A stretch of DNA of 64,000 nt from contig OX375874.1 of NCBI GenBank assembly GCA_947359465.1, forward strand, positions 87,473,672 to 87,537,671, written 5' to 3'. Source of the DNA: Metellina segmentata (taxonomy: Eukaryota; Arthropoda; Arachnida; Araneae; Tetragnathidae). Below the pieces are notes generated by a model, which did no database searches, was not told the origin of the DNA, and saw nothing but the letters and a program-made list of their open reading frames with translations. Shown one piece after another: positions 11,384-21,122 of the stretch; within the stretch, counting starts at the first letter, position 1, and every line of letters begins with the position of its first letter. The translations under genes and the position numbers were made by a program.

Positions 11384-11885
11384 AGGTCCGGCACCTCCAT
11401 GTTAAATTCACAAACTTTGAGTGCATCCCATTTATTCATAAATTATTGTATTAATCTGAAATTTTTACAGTGTAATATGTGCATACTTTTTAAGATTTTA
11501 ACACGGGTTTTGATTTTTTTTAATTCACAAAATTATAAACTTTTTTTAAAAAATCACAAAAAAGAATTGATTTTTTTTTAGATAAGATATATTTTTTATA
11601 AAGTATGCATTTTATATCTTATTCCTTGTGGTGAAGTGTTTAAAAGTGCTTCATAAACAATCATAAAAAGTTTCAGGAATGTATCTCAAGTAGTGTTTGA
11701 GTAATGTGTGCCCCCAAACATAAAAGTATGTTCTGAAACGTACATCGCAGTAATAGTGCATCTACTTAAAAATAATAATTAAAAATACTTCCAATTAACG
11801 GATTTTTACAAATGAAGTATCGTTATAAAGCCCAATTAAAATATTGATAAACAGTGAAAATCTCAAAAATAATATTTTTTCGAAT
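11384..11885. other. About 502-bp AT-rich insert splitting a SINE
   Basis: This lies between the two SINE pieces. It starts with a small hairpin (GGAGGT at 11382-11387, ACCTCC at 11393-11398) and is otherwise AT-rich. No terminal inverted repeats, poly-A tail or clear target duplication were seen, so the mechanism of insertion is unresolved. Confidence 0.4.
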
Positions 11886-12255
11886 TGTTAGCCTCTAGAT
11901 CGGAAGGCTCCTGGTCTGTATCCGGGTTCGGGCATGGATGTTTGTAAACGTATGGTGTAGAGGCGGCTGGTGCAGCTTAAATCGGCCGTGGCCGAAAGTC
12001 ATCACGTTGTGTTGATATGGAAGTTTGGAGAGTGGTGCCAAAATTAAGTGAAGGTGCCAAAATTACATGGTGTTGTCCTGGATATTTCCTTCGAATCTTT
12101 CCCTTAAGGGACTGATTCCGGACCGTCGTCAATAGCCCGTTGTGTTGCTCTAGTACGACGTTAACTAAAATTACCATTACCTGGATATTTCCCTTAGGGG
12201 ATTGATCCCGGAGAGTCGTCAATAGCTCGTTGTGTTGCTCTAGTACGACGTTAAT
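11886..12255 (+). mobile_element. tRNA-derived SINE, 3' portion with duplicated tail
   Basis: It begins at TGTTAGCCTCTAGATCGG, immediately downstream in the SINE of the point where the fragment at 11364 ends. It then carries the B-box region, the GGCTGGTGCAGCTTAAATCG body and the AATAGCCCGTTGTGTTGCTC tail. The last 75 bases of the tail occur twice in tandem (ending near 12170 and 12252). The 81-codon minus-strand frame at 11977-12222 is only the SINE read backwards. Confidence 0.75.
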
Positions 12256-12890
12256 TTAAAAAAATTACCAAATTACCAGAAAGACAGGAGCGCCAGTATC
12301 CAGTATACCTCCAACTTTTGATAAACATGTTCGGCAATACTTTCAGATTATTTTTATACTTATCCTTATTTATAAATCATTATTCTTATTTATTTACTAT
12401 CAGGTCGCACCCGGGATATCATTCTGGAGAGGGTAAAATTATTTCTGGAAGTTTTTTATTTAGGGGGTGGTTTTAAATATAAAAACTTTTTTGAAGTAGT
12501 TTTCGAGTGTGTTCCTCAGTGATTTACTTTAAGGTATGTTACCTAGAGACTAGTTTTAGTGTGTGCTACCCAAAGACCTGTTTTAAAGTGACTACTTCAT
12601 GAGGAAACGAAGCAGTACTGAAGAGGGAAGGTGCCAATTTTTTTAAGGCAATATTCAAATTTTCAATTATTTTACCCAACCCCAGTAAATGATAAATGGA
12701 ACATTTTTGTAAATTGGATGAATGCAATGGGTAATTGTACACAGCAAGAAAATATCCAAACACCTTGATACATGATTTTTAAAGAAGCAATCAATGAATT
12801 CAGTAATGATATGTTTTAAGGTCTAGAAGGGGTTTCTCCCATGTATATTATGATTTAAATATGCCCTCTTATTCTCATTCTGTGCAGCAG
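12256..12890. other. No gene supported; AT-rich
   Basis: Nothing recognised apart from the sequence leading into the Tc1 relic. A short imperfect direct repeat (GTGTGTTCCTCAGTG / GTGTGCTACCCAAAG) lies at about 12505-12575. Confidence 0.4.
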
Positions 12891-12900
12891 ACATCCCACT

Positions 12901-13590
12901 CGTGTACCTCTGTTGACCAAGCGTCATCGTCAACTACGACTACAGTGGGCCCGGGAACATCGAGACTGGACCATGATAAGCGGAAGAGGGTTGCCTGGTC
13001 AGTTGAATCCCGATTTCTCATTCTTCACGTCGATGATCATGTCAGGGTACGCCGTCTGCCATGCGAACAGTTGCTCTCCTCTTGTACAGCAGGTCATACA
13101 CAGGCTGGTGGTGGCGGTATTATGCTTTAGGGGACATGGGCTTCTCTGGGACCCGTAGTTGTGGTAGAACAGACCATGAACGCTACGAACTATCTGAACA
13201 TCATTGCGGATCAGTTGCACTCTTACATGGCGTCTGTCTTCCCAACTGGAAATGGAATCTCCCAGCAGGACAACGCCCCATGTCATAAGGCTCGGATTGT
13301 GTTGGAGTGGTTCGAAGAGCATACTGATGAATTCCACTTAATGTCCTGGCCACCTAACCGGCCATAATAGATCACATTTGGGGTGTCATAGAGCGGCAGC
13401 TCAGAGCTCGAACACCACCATGTCCGAATATCTCGACTTTGCGTGACCGCTGCTTAGACATTTGGTACAACCTGTCTCCAGTCATGTACCAAGAACTTGT
13501 GGCATCTATGCCCAGGCGAGTTGCAGCTGTTTTGCAAGCCAAAGTAGGCGCAGCGCGTTATTCAGTAGGTGGTAATAATGTTTTGGCTCT
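12901..13590 (+). pseudogene. Tc1-type transposase pseudogene
   Basis: The sequence can be followed through at least three frames. It starts RVPLLTKRHRQLRLQWAREH, shifts frame, then reads RVAWSVESRFLILHVDDHVR. This is the family's W-S-D-E-S-R-F motif with the first catalytic Asp replaced by Val. AGGGGIML follows. After another shift come VVVEQTMNATNYLNIIADQL and ISQQDNAPCHKAR, which keeps the second Asp. The WPPNSPDLNPIEHIW block is damaged: about 9 bases are lost after WPPNRP, and the catalytic E reads as D in IDHIW. The C-terminus LVASMPRRVAAVLQAK is intact. The N-terminal DNA-binding region is absent, so the copy is inactive. Confidence 0.88.
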
Positions 13591-13618
13591 TCATTGTATA
13601 TATATAATGTTAAGACAT

Positions 13619-13650
13619 TTGAGGTCACGGCAGACTTAACGTGTACTAAT
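13619..13650 (-). mobile_element. Short SINE body fragment
   Basis: TGAGGTCACGGCAGACTTAA and the following bases match the inverted SINE body at 14840-14870 (TGAGGCCACGACAGATTTAA). Only about 30 bases are present. Confidence 0.5.
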
Positions 13651-14640
13651 TCGTTACTTTTCCAACAGAGGTATCGCGGTTATTTTATTTAGGAGAGGCC
13701 CAAGTGAAGAATCTGATGCAAAGCTAAGACCTTATCAAGCTTTCAAAAGGGTAGTTTTCTATTACTTTGAATTTCCAGGCTATGAAATCTAAAAGGAAAT
13801 CTGGAAGGTCAGAATCTCTGTTGATTTGAGTACACGAATGATTGTTTCGGTAGTGTGAAATGAACTCAAGCTGACGCCGTGATATGTGTATAACAGAAAC
13901 AATATTTAATTAACAAAATAATTAATTTTGACAAAGATATGCAGACATGCTTGCGTCTTGCTTGTTGACGATACATGAGCAGCAATCTAATGCGCTTGAA
14001 GCGCCATGAGGAAGCAAATTCAAAGGTATCGCACTCAGGCGAATTTACGCTGAACATACATAGTGAGCAAATGATTATACAGGTTCATCCCCAATTATTA
14101 AAAAAATAAATCACATTATAAACCAATAAAATACCCAACTTTGTTTCTGGAAATTCACATTTTATTTTTGCACTTTTAGTACTATAATCAATCATGGGGA
14201 TGAATACAATTCGTAGGTTAAGAAGATGGCTGAGTAAAAACGTTCATCTTTGCCTTCATACTTCGCAAAGATTTTCTTTATAATATTGTTCGGGATCATC
14301 TTTGGCCTGTAGGTTTTCTCACTGCACTAGAAATCTGCGAGTTGAAAGCGGCGCAGGTTCAATTCCTTGTGTGTATGTTCACTTCCTTGACGTTTTAATA
14401 TGTATTTTGGTCAAATATGGTCCTCGTACCATAAAACCCAGCAAACAGTCATAAATTAATGCGAAGTCATAAAAAAATTCACATAATTCTTAAAGTAATA
14501 ATGATTTATAAACTAACAATAAGAAGGATTCATTCATCATCAGTTATTTATTAGAACAACTATTTTTTTACCCTTGAAGAACATAACAAATGTATTAAGC
14601 ATTTATAGCATGTAATTTGTAGAGATATTTTAAAAGTCAG
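13651..14640. other. No gene supported; AT-rich
   Basis: Nothing recognised apart from a possible tRNA-like B box (GCAGGTTCAATTCC) near 14352. It lacks a matching acceptor stem or A box and may be a SINE remnant. Confidence 0.4.
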
Positions 14641-14642
14641 GG

Positions 14643-14965
14643 CAGGTAGGACTTGAATCAACGTCGCATTGGATCAACACAATGTGCTATTGGCAACGGT
14701 CTGTGATAAATCCCAATAGGTAAAGATTCGAGGACAACAACTCGTAATTTTAAACTACGCTTGGCCTAACAAGGTCAACACCTGAGATGCCAAACCACTC
14801 CCCAAACTACCACACAACGCTAACGCGAGAACAGTTGAGGCCACGACAGATTTAACGTGCACCAACCCCCACGAAGACGACGTTCTTTGGTTCGATCGAG
14901 TTTCAAACTCAGAACCCTCGGTTGCTACTGTATGACTCAACCAAGTGGTTTAACATGCCCTCTTA
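14643..14965 (-). mobile_element. tRNA-derived SINE copy, long-tail subtype
   Basis: Read on the minus strand, this copy has the same order as the one at 1541. The head contains GGTTGAGTCATACAGTAGC with a B-box-like GAGTTTGAAACTC. The body is TTGGTGCACGTTAAATCTGT and CTGTTCTCGCGTTAGCG, and the tail gives AATAGCACATTGTGTTGATC. The 61- and 105-codon frames here are SINE or flank reads, not genes. Confidence 0.7.
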
Positions 14966-16040
14966 AAAGTCAGAAACCAACAACTCTGACAATCACACAC
15001 CGGAACTCCTTCAAGTTGAATCGTTTTAGTGCATCTTTGAATCAAGTCCCTAGCTGCTTTATTTCCCGAGAAATGACGGAAGAAAATAGAAAAAGTACCC
15101 ACGAGAAAAAACTTTTAACTCAATGTATCTCAAAACGTTATAAAATACTCTTGTTCCCTGAACGCCTCATATAAAGAAAAACTTTCAACCACATTAACAT
15201 TTTTTTAGATACTTTAATTTAAAGATATTTCTATTCTTCATAATCATTCAAAACAATACTTCAAAAGGGCATTCAATCTGCATAAAGCGTGGACTGTAAA
15301 TCTCAAGAGAACAGTAAATATTGAGGATTCGTATGATTGAAGATTGAGGATCTAAGATGGGTCATTAGCTTAGGCATATATTTAATCCTAATGTTAGTCG
15401 AATTATGCATAAAAATCTCTGGGGAATCATTATTTATTGAATAGTTTCGTAAGCTGTTTCGAGGAATAGCACTTAATATTTTAACTGAATTTATATGCTT
15501 AGTAAAGGGTCATTGATTTTAAGAGGACATTAAATAAAATTGAAATACGCTCGGACCGCAACATTAAAATTATCCTTTAAGTACCTACTTATAAAAATTA
15601 AGTAAGTAGCGGGTTGAAATAAAAATTTCATAAGTTCAAAACATTTTAAAATTAATCTGGATTTATTTTTCTCTTTGAACAGTGAATATAGTGACAAAAG
15701 AAACAAAATGTTCAATCTTTTAAAACCATTTATGCAATGTAATAAAAGAATGTGAGATTGTTTTTTTAAGGTCACGGGTTTTATTATTAAAACTCAACTC
15801 TTGTAACTTTTAACTTGTTGCCAACTTTTGTAATTATTCCGACAAAAACTTGGTAAAAATGTGGTTGCTAATTTAACTCTTGGAAGCTTTTTGCCTTTTT
15901 GTCGGAATCGCTTTCGGAAAAGCAAATCTTATAAATAGAGACTAATTGATGTGACAGTCCGTATGATTGGTATGAAACTGACATTTGGCATGTGTGAATT
16001 GATTCATTAAAACAGTTTTACATTCGATATGAATAAAGAC
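14966..16040. other. No gene supported; AT-rich
   Basis: Several minus-strand frames of 60-80 codons exist but are Lys/Leu/Phe-rich and typical of AT-rich chance frames. No repeat or RNA gene was recognised. Confidence 0.4.
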
Positions 16041-16045
16041 TTTAA

Positions 16046-16854
16046 TACACTCTATAACAAAAGAAAATCGACGCACCAAGAAGGAGTTGTCCGATCGCAT
16101 CAAAAATTGGTAGATGTGAAGAACATACATCGAAATACAAACGATTAAACTTTCAGAACAATTGAATGATTTATTTCAGAGTTTGACCGTTACAAAGGGA
16201 GGAGGTCAATAAGGCGTTAGTCCACCTTTGGCCTGGATGCAAACTGTCACCCAGCGTGGCATAGACTGAAAAAGTTCCCGGATGGTGTCCTGTGGAATAT
16301 CTTGCCAAACTGTTTCCAACTGTCGGGCTAAATGGTCAACATTCCGGGATGGTTGCAATCGATTTCCCATAACGTACCAAATGTGCTCTATAGGAGAGAG
16401 ATCAGGAGACGTATCTGGCTAAGGATATGTTGGGAAAGCTTGAAGACAATTCATACCAACACGTGTCGGTGTGTGGTCGGGCATTATCTTCTTGAAAAGT
16501 AAGTCCGGGATTGTAAGTAAGTAAGTAACGGTAACACAACCGGTCGTAGAATGTTGTCTAGTACCGTTGTCGTGTAAGTGTGCAAGAAAGGACTACCAAA
16601 GAGTCCGGCTATCAAAGGAGATGGTATTCCAGACCATAACATCCTCTTGTGGGCATATGTGACGTGCGATAGTAGGGGCAGGATCCTCACGCTGCCCTGG
16701 ATGTCTCCAGACAAGTCTGCAGTTGTCGTCAGTACACAGTTGTCATCCGGACTCGTCACTAAAGACTATACGTCCTCAGTCAATGCCGTTCCAAGTTGAT
16801 CGAGCGCGGGACAACTCATTCTTGACGCGTCGATTTTTTTTGTTATAGAGTGTA
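16046..16854 (-). mobile_element. Truncated Tc1-type element with matching ends and TA target
   Basis: Element 16048-16852 (805 bp) has inverted ends: CACTCTATAACAAAAGAAAA leading to CGACGC at the left, and the same sequence with a longer A-run at the right read inward. TA dinucleotides flank both sides, as expected for the Tc1 family. A minus-strand transposase relic fills much of the interior. At 805 bp it is about half the size needed for a full transposase, so the N-terminal region has been deleted while both ends survive. Confidence 0.85.
16206..16760 (-). pseudogene. Tc1-type transposase pseudogene, C-terminal half
   Basis: On the minus strand, pieces of a Tc1 transposase can be read in changing frames. 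These are a DDNCRLVWRHPGQREDPAPT block, an ISFDSRT segment, NILRPVVLPLLTY, and an EDNARPHT-like stretch with the second catalytic Asp (damaged). Then come LSPIEHIWYVMGNRL with the third acidic residue, VWQDIPQDTIRELFQSMPRW, and a stop at 16206-16208. It is a different lineage from the relic at 12901. The 91-codon frame at 16484-16759 is part of it. Everything upstream of the first catalytic region is missing. Confidence 0.82.
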
Positions 16855-16859
16855 TTAAA

Positions 16860-17279
16860 CCAACTTCTTTTGTGACTTAAAATGTAACACACGACATTTT
16901 AAGAAATAGTGCCATAAAATAGTTTTTCATTCTTACGTTTAGTAAACGCAAATACGAGCTCGAAGAAAATTAAGTCAATGGATCTAAGGTAAATAATGGA
17001 ATAAAAACTTTTTTTTTGAGTTCTTTCTAACCGAAGCTTTTTGAGAGGTTAGGAAGGAAAGTAGAGTAAGCTTGGATATCCCAGCTTTGCTATCTCAGGC
17101 ATTCTTAACTAATATTGATTTTCTTTTTTAAAAACGCTCAAAAATGGAACTTACATTTTTTGAAAAATTGTAACCAATTAACTTAGTTTTTTCTGTACGT
17201 TCTTTTATATGATTACACGTGCCACAAATGGATTTTCAATTGAAAATGTATTCGTTTGAAAACATTAGTCACCTTATCA
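16860..17279. other. No gene supported; AT-rich
   Basis: Nothing recognised. Confidence 0.4.
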
Positions 17280-17370
17280 AATTGTTTTGCGATAATTCCC
17301 TTACAGATGGCGATTTTAGGTAGTATCCCATTCCTGGTGCACTAATGTCACAAATAATAACTCTCCGGCC
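17280..17370 (+). repeat. Repeat family R1, partial copy C (left part)
   Basis: ATCCCATTCCTGGTGCACTA and the following ATGTCACAAATAATA resemble CATACCGGGTGCAAGAATGTCACAAG at about 29704-29728 and the inverse at about 20263-20300. It is a degraded partial match. Confidence 0.45.
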
Positions 17371-18110
17371 CCTGCTCGCTATCGCTTGTCAACCCCCGAT
17401 GACTGCTACGCTATCATGTTTAGTTCGCTTCACGAACAATACATTTCAACAATGAGAGGGAGTGGATTGCTTCACAATCCATCCCCATTTGGATCGCTGC
17501 TGGATTGATCCTGGACCTCTATTACGACATTATTTGAAGGTTCCCTTCCCTTCCAATTGCGATATTTATCACATGCGCCCGAGTAACGGAAATTTGCTTA
17601 CGTTTTTTGCGAGATAAGCGTATCCGTATATAAGCCGACCCCAGTACTTAAGCCTTAGAAAACGTTCCAAAAATTATCGGCTCATACACGAAAATATAGT
17701 GTAAATAAAAACAAAATGTTTTAAAAAATGTCAAAAACAAAACATCTCATTTCCACATAAAAAATGAACTATTTTAGCACAACATATTGTTAAAATTCAG
17801 AGGAAATCTCATCCTAATTTTAAATGTTTTAGCTTCTCAGTATTGTTTGTTGTAATAGTACTTCTTAATATTTTCAAATTCGACTGTTGCTATGGAAACG
17901 GCGACCGAATTTGCCGGTTCTTCTGAAAACATTGAAAACTCTCTAGCGCGTGCTCTTAAATTTTATGAATTAATTAATTAAAAAATATAATTGTGTTTAT
18001 CGTATGCGAGTGCTCCAAATTCATTAGCCCGTTGTACCACAGGACTCGCTATCTACCAATCACAAAGCGAATAAACCTGAAAAAGACCGAAAAATTTTCT
18101 TTTATAATAG
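17371..18110. other. No gene supported
   Basis: A slightly GC-richer patch lies at 17340-17540, and AT-rich DNA follows. No family match was seen. It may be the interior of R1 copy C with an unrelated insertion. Confidence 0.35.
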
Positions 18111-18347
18111 ATAGATAGAAAAAAAAAGACAACAAGGGTGCAATGCACGTGAAATGTTATACATGCATGAATATACAGGTATATATGGTTTATGTCCAAA
18201 GTAAATTGAAGAAAATATAAAAAAGGTGAAAAGCAGTTAAAAATTATATTTATGACACTTAAATGATGGTGGCATTTTTCGACGAAAGATAAAAGTGATT
18301 ATTCCTTGTCACTTTTTCATTCTATAGTTAACCAATTCAAACCGAGT

Positions 18348-18670
18348 AGTCGTGTAATTATGCCGACCAACCGGTCTAGTGGTCAATGTGTTGGCCTCTG
18401 GATAGGAAGGTTCCTGGTTCGAATCCGGGGTTAGGGCATGGATGTAAATTGTGCTGTCCTTTGTTAGGGACAATGATGGTCCACCCACTGGGTGCCCCTT
18501 CACAAGTGACCATCACTTCTGGCCTTGTTTAAGGCTACAATGACTTCGGTCAATTCTGTACTGTATTGTATTTCTGTATTGTATAATGTATTGTATTTGT
18601 CTTTGCAATCTGTACCCAGCCTTGCCACTGGAAATAAAAAATAAATAAATAAAAAGTCGTGTAATTATGC
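18348..18670 (+). mobile_element. Complete tRNA-derived SINE with 16-bp target duplication
   Basis: The SINE body is 18364-18654 (291 bp). The identical 16-mer AGTCGTGTAATTATGC flanks it at 18348-18363 and 18655-18670. The head has an A-box-like TAGTGGTCAATGTG and a perfect B box GGTTCGAATCC (18417-18427), which together form an internal RNA polymerase III promoter of tRNA origin. The body shares GGGTGCCCCTTCACAAGTGA with the inverted copy at 20846-21110. The 3' end is an A-rich AAATAAATAAATAAA tail. The perfect duplication indicates recent insertion by LINE-type target-primed reverse transcription. A minus-strand 64-codon frame here is a shadow. Confidence 0.93.
18417..18427 (+). promoter_or_regulatory. 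Pol III B box of the SINE
   Basis: The consensus-matching GGTTCGAATCC lies about 40 bases downstream of the A-box-like sequence, the usual tRNA-type spacing. Confidence 0.8.
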
Positions 18671-18679
18671 TAGTAAAAA

Positions 18680-19210
18680 TAAATGCTTTGTAGAGGAAGT
18701 TTTGCGCTCTCTTTCGTCTTGCTGACAGTGACAGTACCTTCATTGGCTACATTATTGCATGGTCCCACTTTGACTAAACCAAAGGGGGTTCTGAAGAGGC
18801 TATCAAGTATTCATATATCTACATATAATATCAATCTCCCAACAGATACAAAAAGTAAACTGTGAATTTCCAGAAACAAGATTAAAATATTTTATTACTG
18901 TCATAAAAGTGATTAACTTTGAAAATATTTTCTAGGCAACCATTGTACAGTTATGTGAGAACATAAACCAAACAAGATGTGTTAATTTTTACTCCTACAG
19001 TAATCCTTTTACACTTCATATCCTGATAACCAAAACTATAAATGTGATAAAATGTCTTAATTTTGCGTAAAAGATTCATGGAAGTAGGAAAGATATCTTT
19101 CTTCTAGCTGTAACCATGAAACGATTCCATATTTAAAATTGAACCTACTCCGAATTAACATCTTAGTTACGCTTCGTATTGTTCACTTTAATAAGAACAG
19201 CAGTTTTCAA
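18680..19210. other. No gene supported; AT-rich
   Basis: Only a chance 60-codon frame (18683-18865). Nothing recognised. Confidence 0.4.
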
Positions 19211-19214
19211 GATT

Positions 19215-19290
19215 AGGTTGATAGTTTGGTTTGAGTTTTATGGCACAAGGGCGTGTTTGGACATGCTGCAGCTAACACAAGACAGATATT
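19215..19290 (+). repeat. Dispersed repeat fragment (TTTATGGCAC family)
   Basis: GTTTGGTTTGAGTTTTATGG followed by GGACATGCTGCAGC resembles 56518-56592 (GGTTGGGTTAAGTTCTATGG ... CTGCGCCA) and the inverse at 45545-45600. This is probably a short retroelement piece, with class unresolved. Confidence 0.45.
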
Positions 19291-19639
19291 GACAAGTAAT
19301 TCACACATACAAGGAAAGTTTTGCTGACGAAGCAGGTTGCTAGCTCTGTGGGCAAACTCACTGAGCCACGATTTCAGAATCAAGAAAGTTATAAAAATAA
19401 ATATTATATAAATGTTATTCTCTCTCTCTCTCAAAACTTTCACTGGTGAGTGTTGTTAACGATTTTTGGACAAATAGCATGAAATTATAAATTATTTTTA
19501 TTCTAAGCATGAATATTATATTATTAACCAATAGATTCATATGCTCCAAAAACCATACCCGAAGGCTACATTTTGGGTTAAACTAATCGGAAAGCCAAAG
19601 GGAATCTAAATCTACAAATTTTTTCTTCGTACTTACGGG

Positions 19640-19800
19640 GTGTGAATACGCTATTAGGCAAGTCACACATTGGTGCAACATCAGTTCTGAATCCACATAC
19701 GTACCAACATATTTTCTGTACAGAAACTGAATGTGCAAACGATTCTTGTATTTTTTGTCGAACGCTGATCCAGTGTGTAGCAGATTAGTGTTATTAAATT
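19640..19800 (+). repeat. Dispersed repeat shared with 62745-62900
   Basis: TTAGGCAAGTCACACATTGG, CAACATCAGT, CAACATATTTTCTGTACAGA and AACTGAATGTGCA occur in the same order as GGGCAAGCCACACTTTAGTC, CAACATCAGT, CAACATGTTTTCTGCACTGA and AACCGAGTTTGCA at 62753-62850. Confidence 0.55.
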
Positions 19801-19859
19801 TGTCGCTTCTTTAATCGATATTGAGTAGAGTTATACTTTTTGATCAGAAAACTGAGATG

Positions 19860-20345
19860 ATTTGATGAATTTCTGGAAATAAGACACTTACTAATAAAAT
19901 GAAACAAGCTATATTTTATATTTTATGAATGACTAGCAAAATTACCATGCGTTGAAGACATAAATAATGATACAGAAGTGAGGAGACTAAACATACACAT
20001 CAAAATAATTTTTAATAGCGTTTTAATTTTTTCGTCGCTTTTACAATTTAGTTCGGACGAAAATATGTATACATGATATGTCCATCCATGTACTCCATTT
20101 CATATTCATCGCACCTTCTGCTGTAAGACAAACTACGAAAGTTTTTTTCTATGTTGACCACTACAAAAGTCGAATCACAATTTTTGGAGTGATTACGAAT
20201 AAATCCGTACGTTCGTTTTCAGTAGAACTTTGGCGTATAGTCTTGCACTTAGTTTATTCTAAACATGTCTTACTTGTGTCATTCTTGCACCTGGTATGAG
20301 ATGTTTTCGAATTTCATCATCCATATGAGAGGATGGCGAGTTAAA
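19860..20345 (-). repeat. Repeat family R1, copy B (inverted)
   Basis: On the minus strand it reads CATACCAGGTGCAAGAATGA, GGTGCGATGAATATGA, ATCATGTATACATATTTTCG and AAAACGCTATTAAAAATTAT. This is the same order as CATACCGGGTGCAAGAATGT, AAGTGCGATGAATATGA, CTCATGTATACATGTTTGGG and ACGATATTAAAAATTG in copy A (29500-30170). The 73-codon frame at 20078-20299 lies within it and is not supported as a gene. Confidence 0.7.
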
Positions 20346-20833
20346 TTGTTACGGCATACGTGACTAATTTAGTTTGAAGCAAACGCACTTTTACTTGAAA
20401 ATTCCATTCTGTGGCATGTAGAATAACGGAGCTTGTGATAGAAAGAAATATCATCAGTGTAGACAAATTGAACTCAATCGATGACATTTTTCTAATAAAC
20501 AGAAGGTTTATTTTACAGCGCTTTTACAAAAAGAAGAGCACAGTATTCAACGAATGATTCACAGGTATCTAAGTTCAGTAAGCAACTTCGACTTCTGTCA
20601 CTTAAGACAAAAAATTTTGATGTTTCAAAATTACTAACTGTGATAATTTCCAATATCAACAGTCTTGTTTAAAATTCCCTTTTTTAAACAGACATACATT
20701 TTTAAATTGATCTTTTTTGGTACTTTTTTAAATTAACAAATTCGGTATCTTAATGGAAAGCACGTACCTATTTAAAATGATAGATGTAGTTACTTGACTA
20801 TGGAGTACAGCTTTCAATAATACCCACGAAACA
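20346..20833. other. No gene supported; AT-rich
   Basis: Nothing recognised. Confidence 0.4.
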
Positions 20834-21122
20834 CGAATTAAACTTTTTATTTCTAATGGCGGGCACATTTTGACCTAGGTCATTGGCCACTACAAGGCAG
20901 GAAGTGATGGCCACTTGTGAAGGAGCACCCAGTGGGAGGACCATCATTGCCCCTAACAATTTATACTTCGTAATTTTGAACCATGTTCAGATGACGAAGC
21001 AACACCTGAGCTGGTATACGCTTACAAACATCCATGCCCGAACCCGGATTCGAACCGGGGACCTTCCGATCTAGAGGCTAACACCTTAACCACTATACCG
21101 GTTGGTGGGCCGAATTAAACTT
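20834..21122 (-). mobile_element. Complete tRNA-derived SINE with 12-bp target duplication, inverted
   Basis: The SINE body is 20846-21110 (265 bp) on the minus strand. The identical 12-mer CGAATTAAACTT flanks it at 20834-20845 and 21111-21122. Read on the minus strand, the head is GGCCCACCAACCGGTATAGT with a TAGTGGTTAAGGTG A-box-like sequence and a perfect GGTTCGAATCC B box. The GGTGCTCCTTCACAAGTGGC body follows, and the 3' tail is A-rich. The 63-codon plus-strand frame at 20883-21074 is the SINE read backwards. Confidence 0.92.

Larger units (their letters stand above)
18130..18710 (+). repeat. Repeat family R1, copy C (right part), interrupted by a SINE
   Basis: GTTTATGTCCAAAGTAAATT, GACACTTAAATGATGGTGGC and GTGTAATTATGCTAG occur in the same order as TTTGGGTCCAAAGTAATTTG, TACACTTAAATAATGCCAGC and GTGTAATTCTGCTAG at 29920-30095. 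The SINE at 18364-18654 interrupts the last block. Confidence 0.65.

Noticed and set aside
18364..18440. A functional tRNA gene at the SINE head
   Set aside because: A and B boxes are present but the sequence cannot fold an acceptor stem with a CCA-adjacent end. It continues into a SINE body with an A-rich tail and target duplication.
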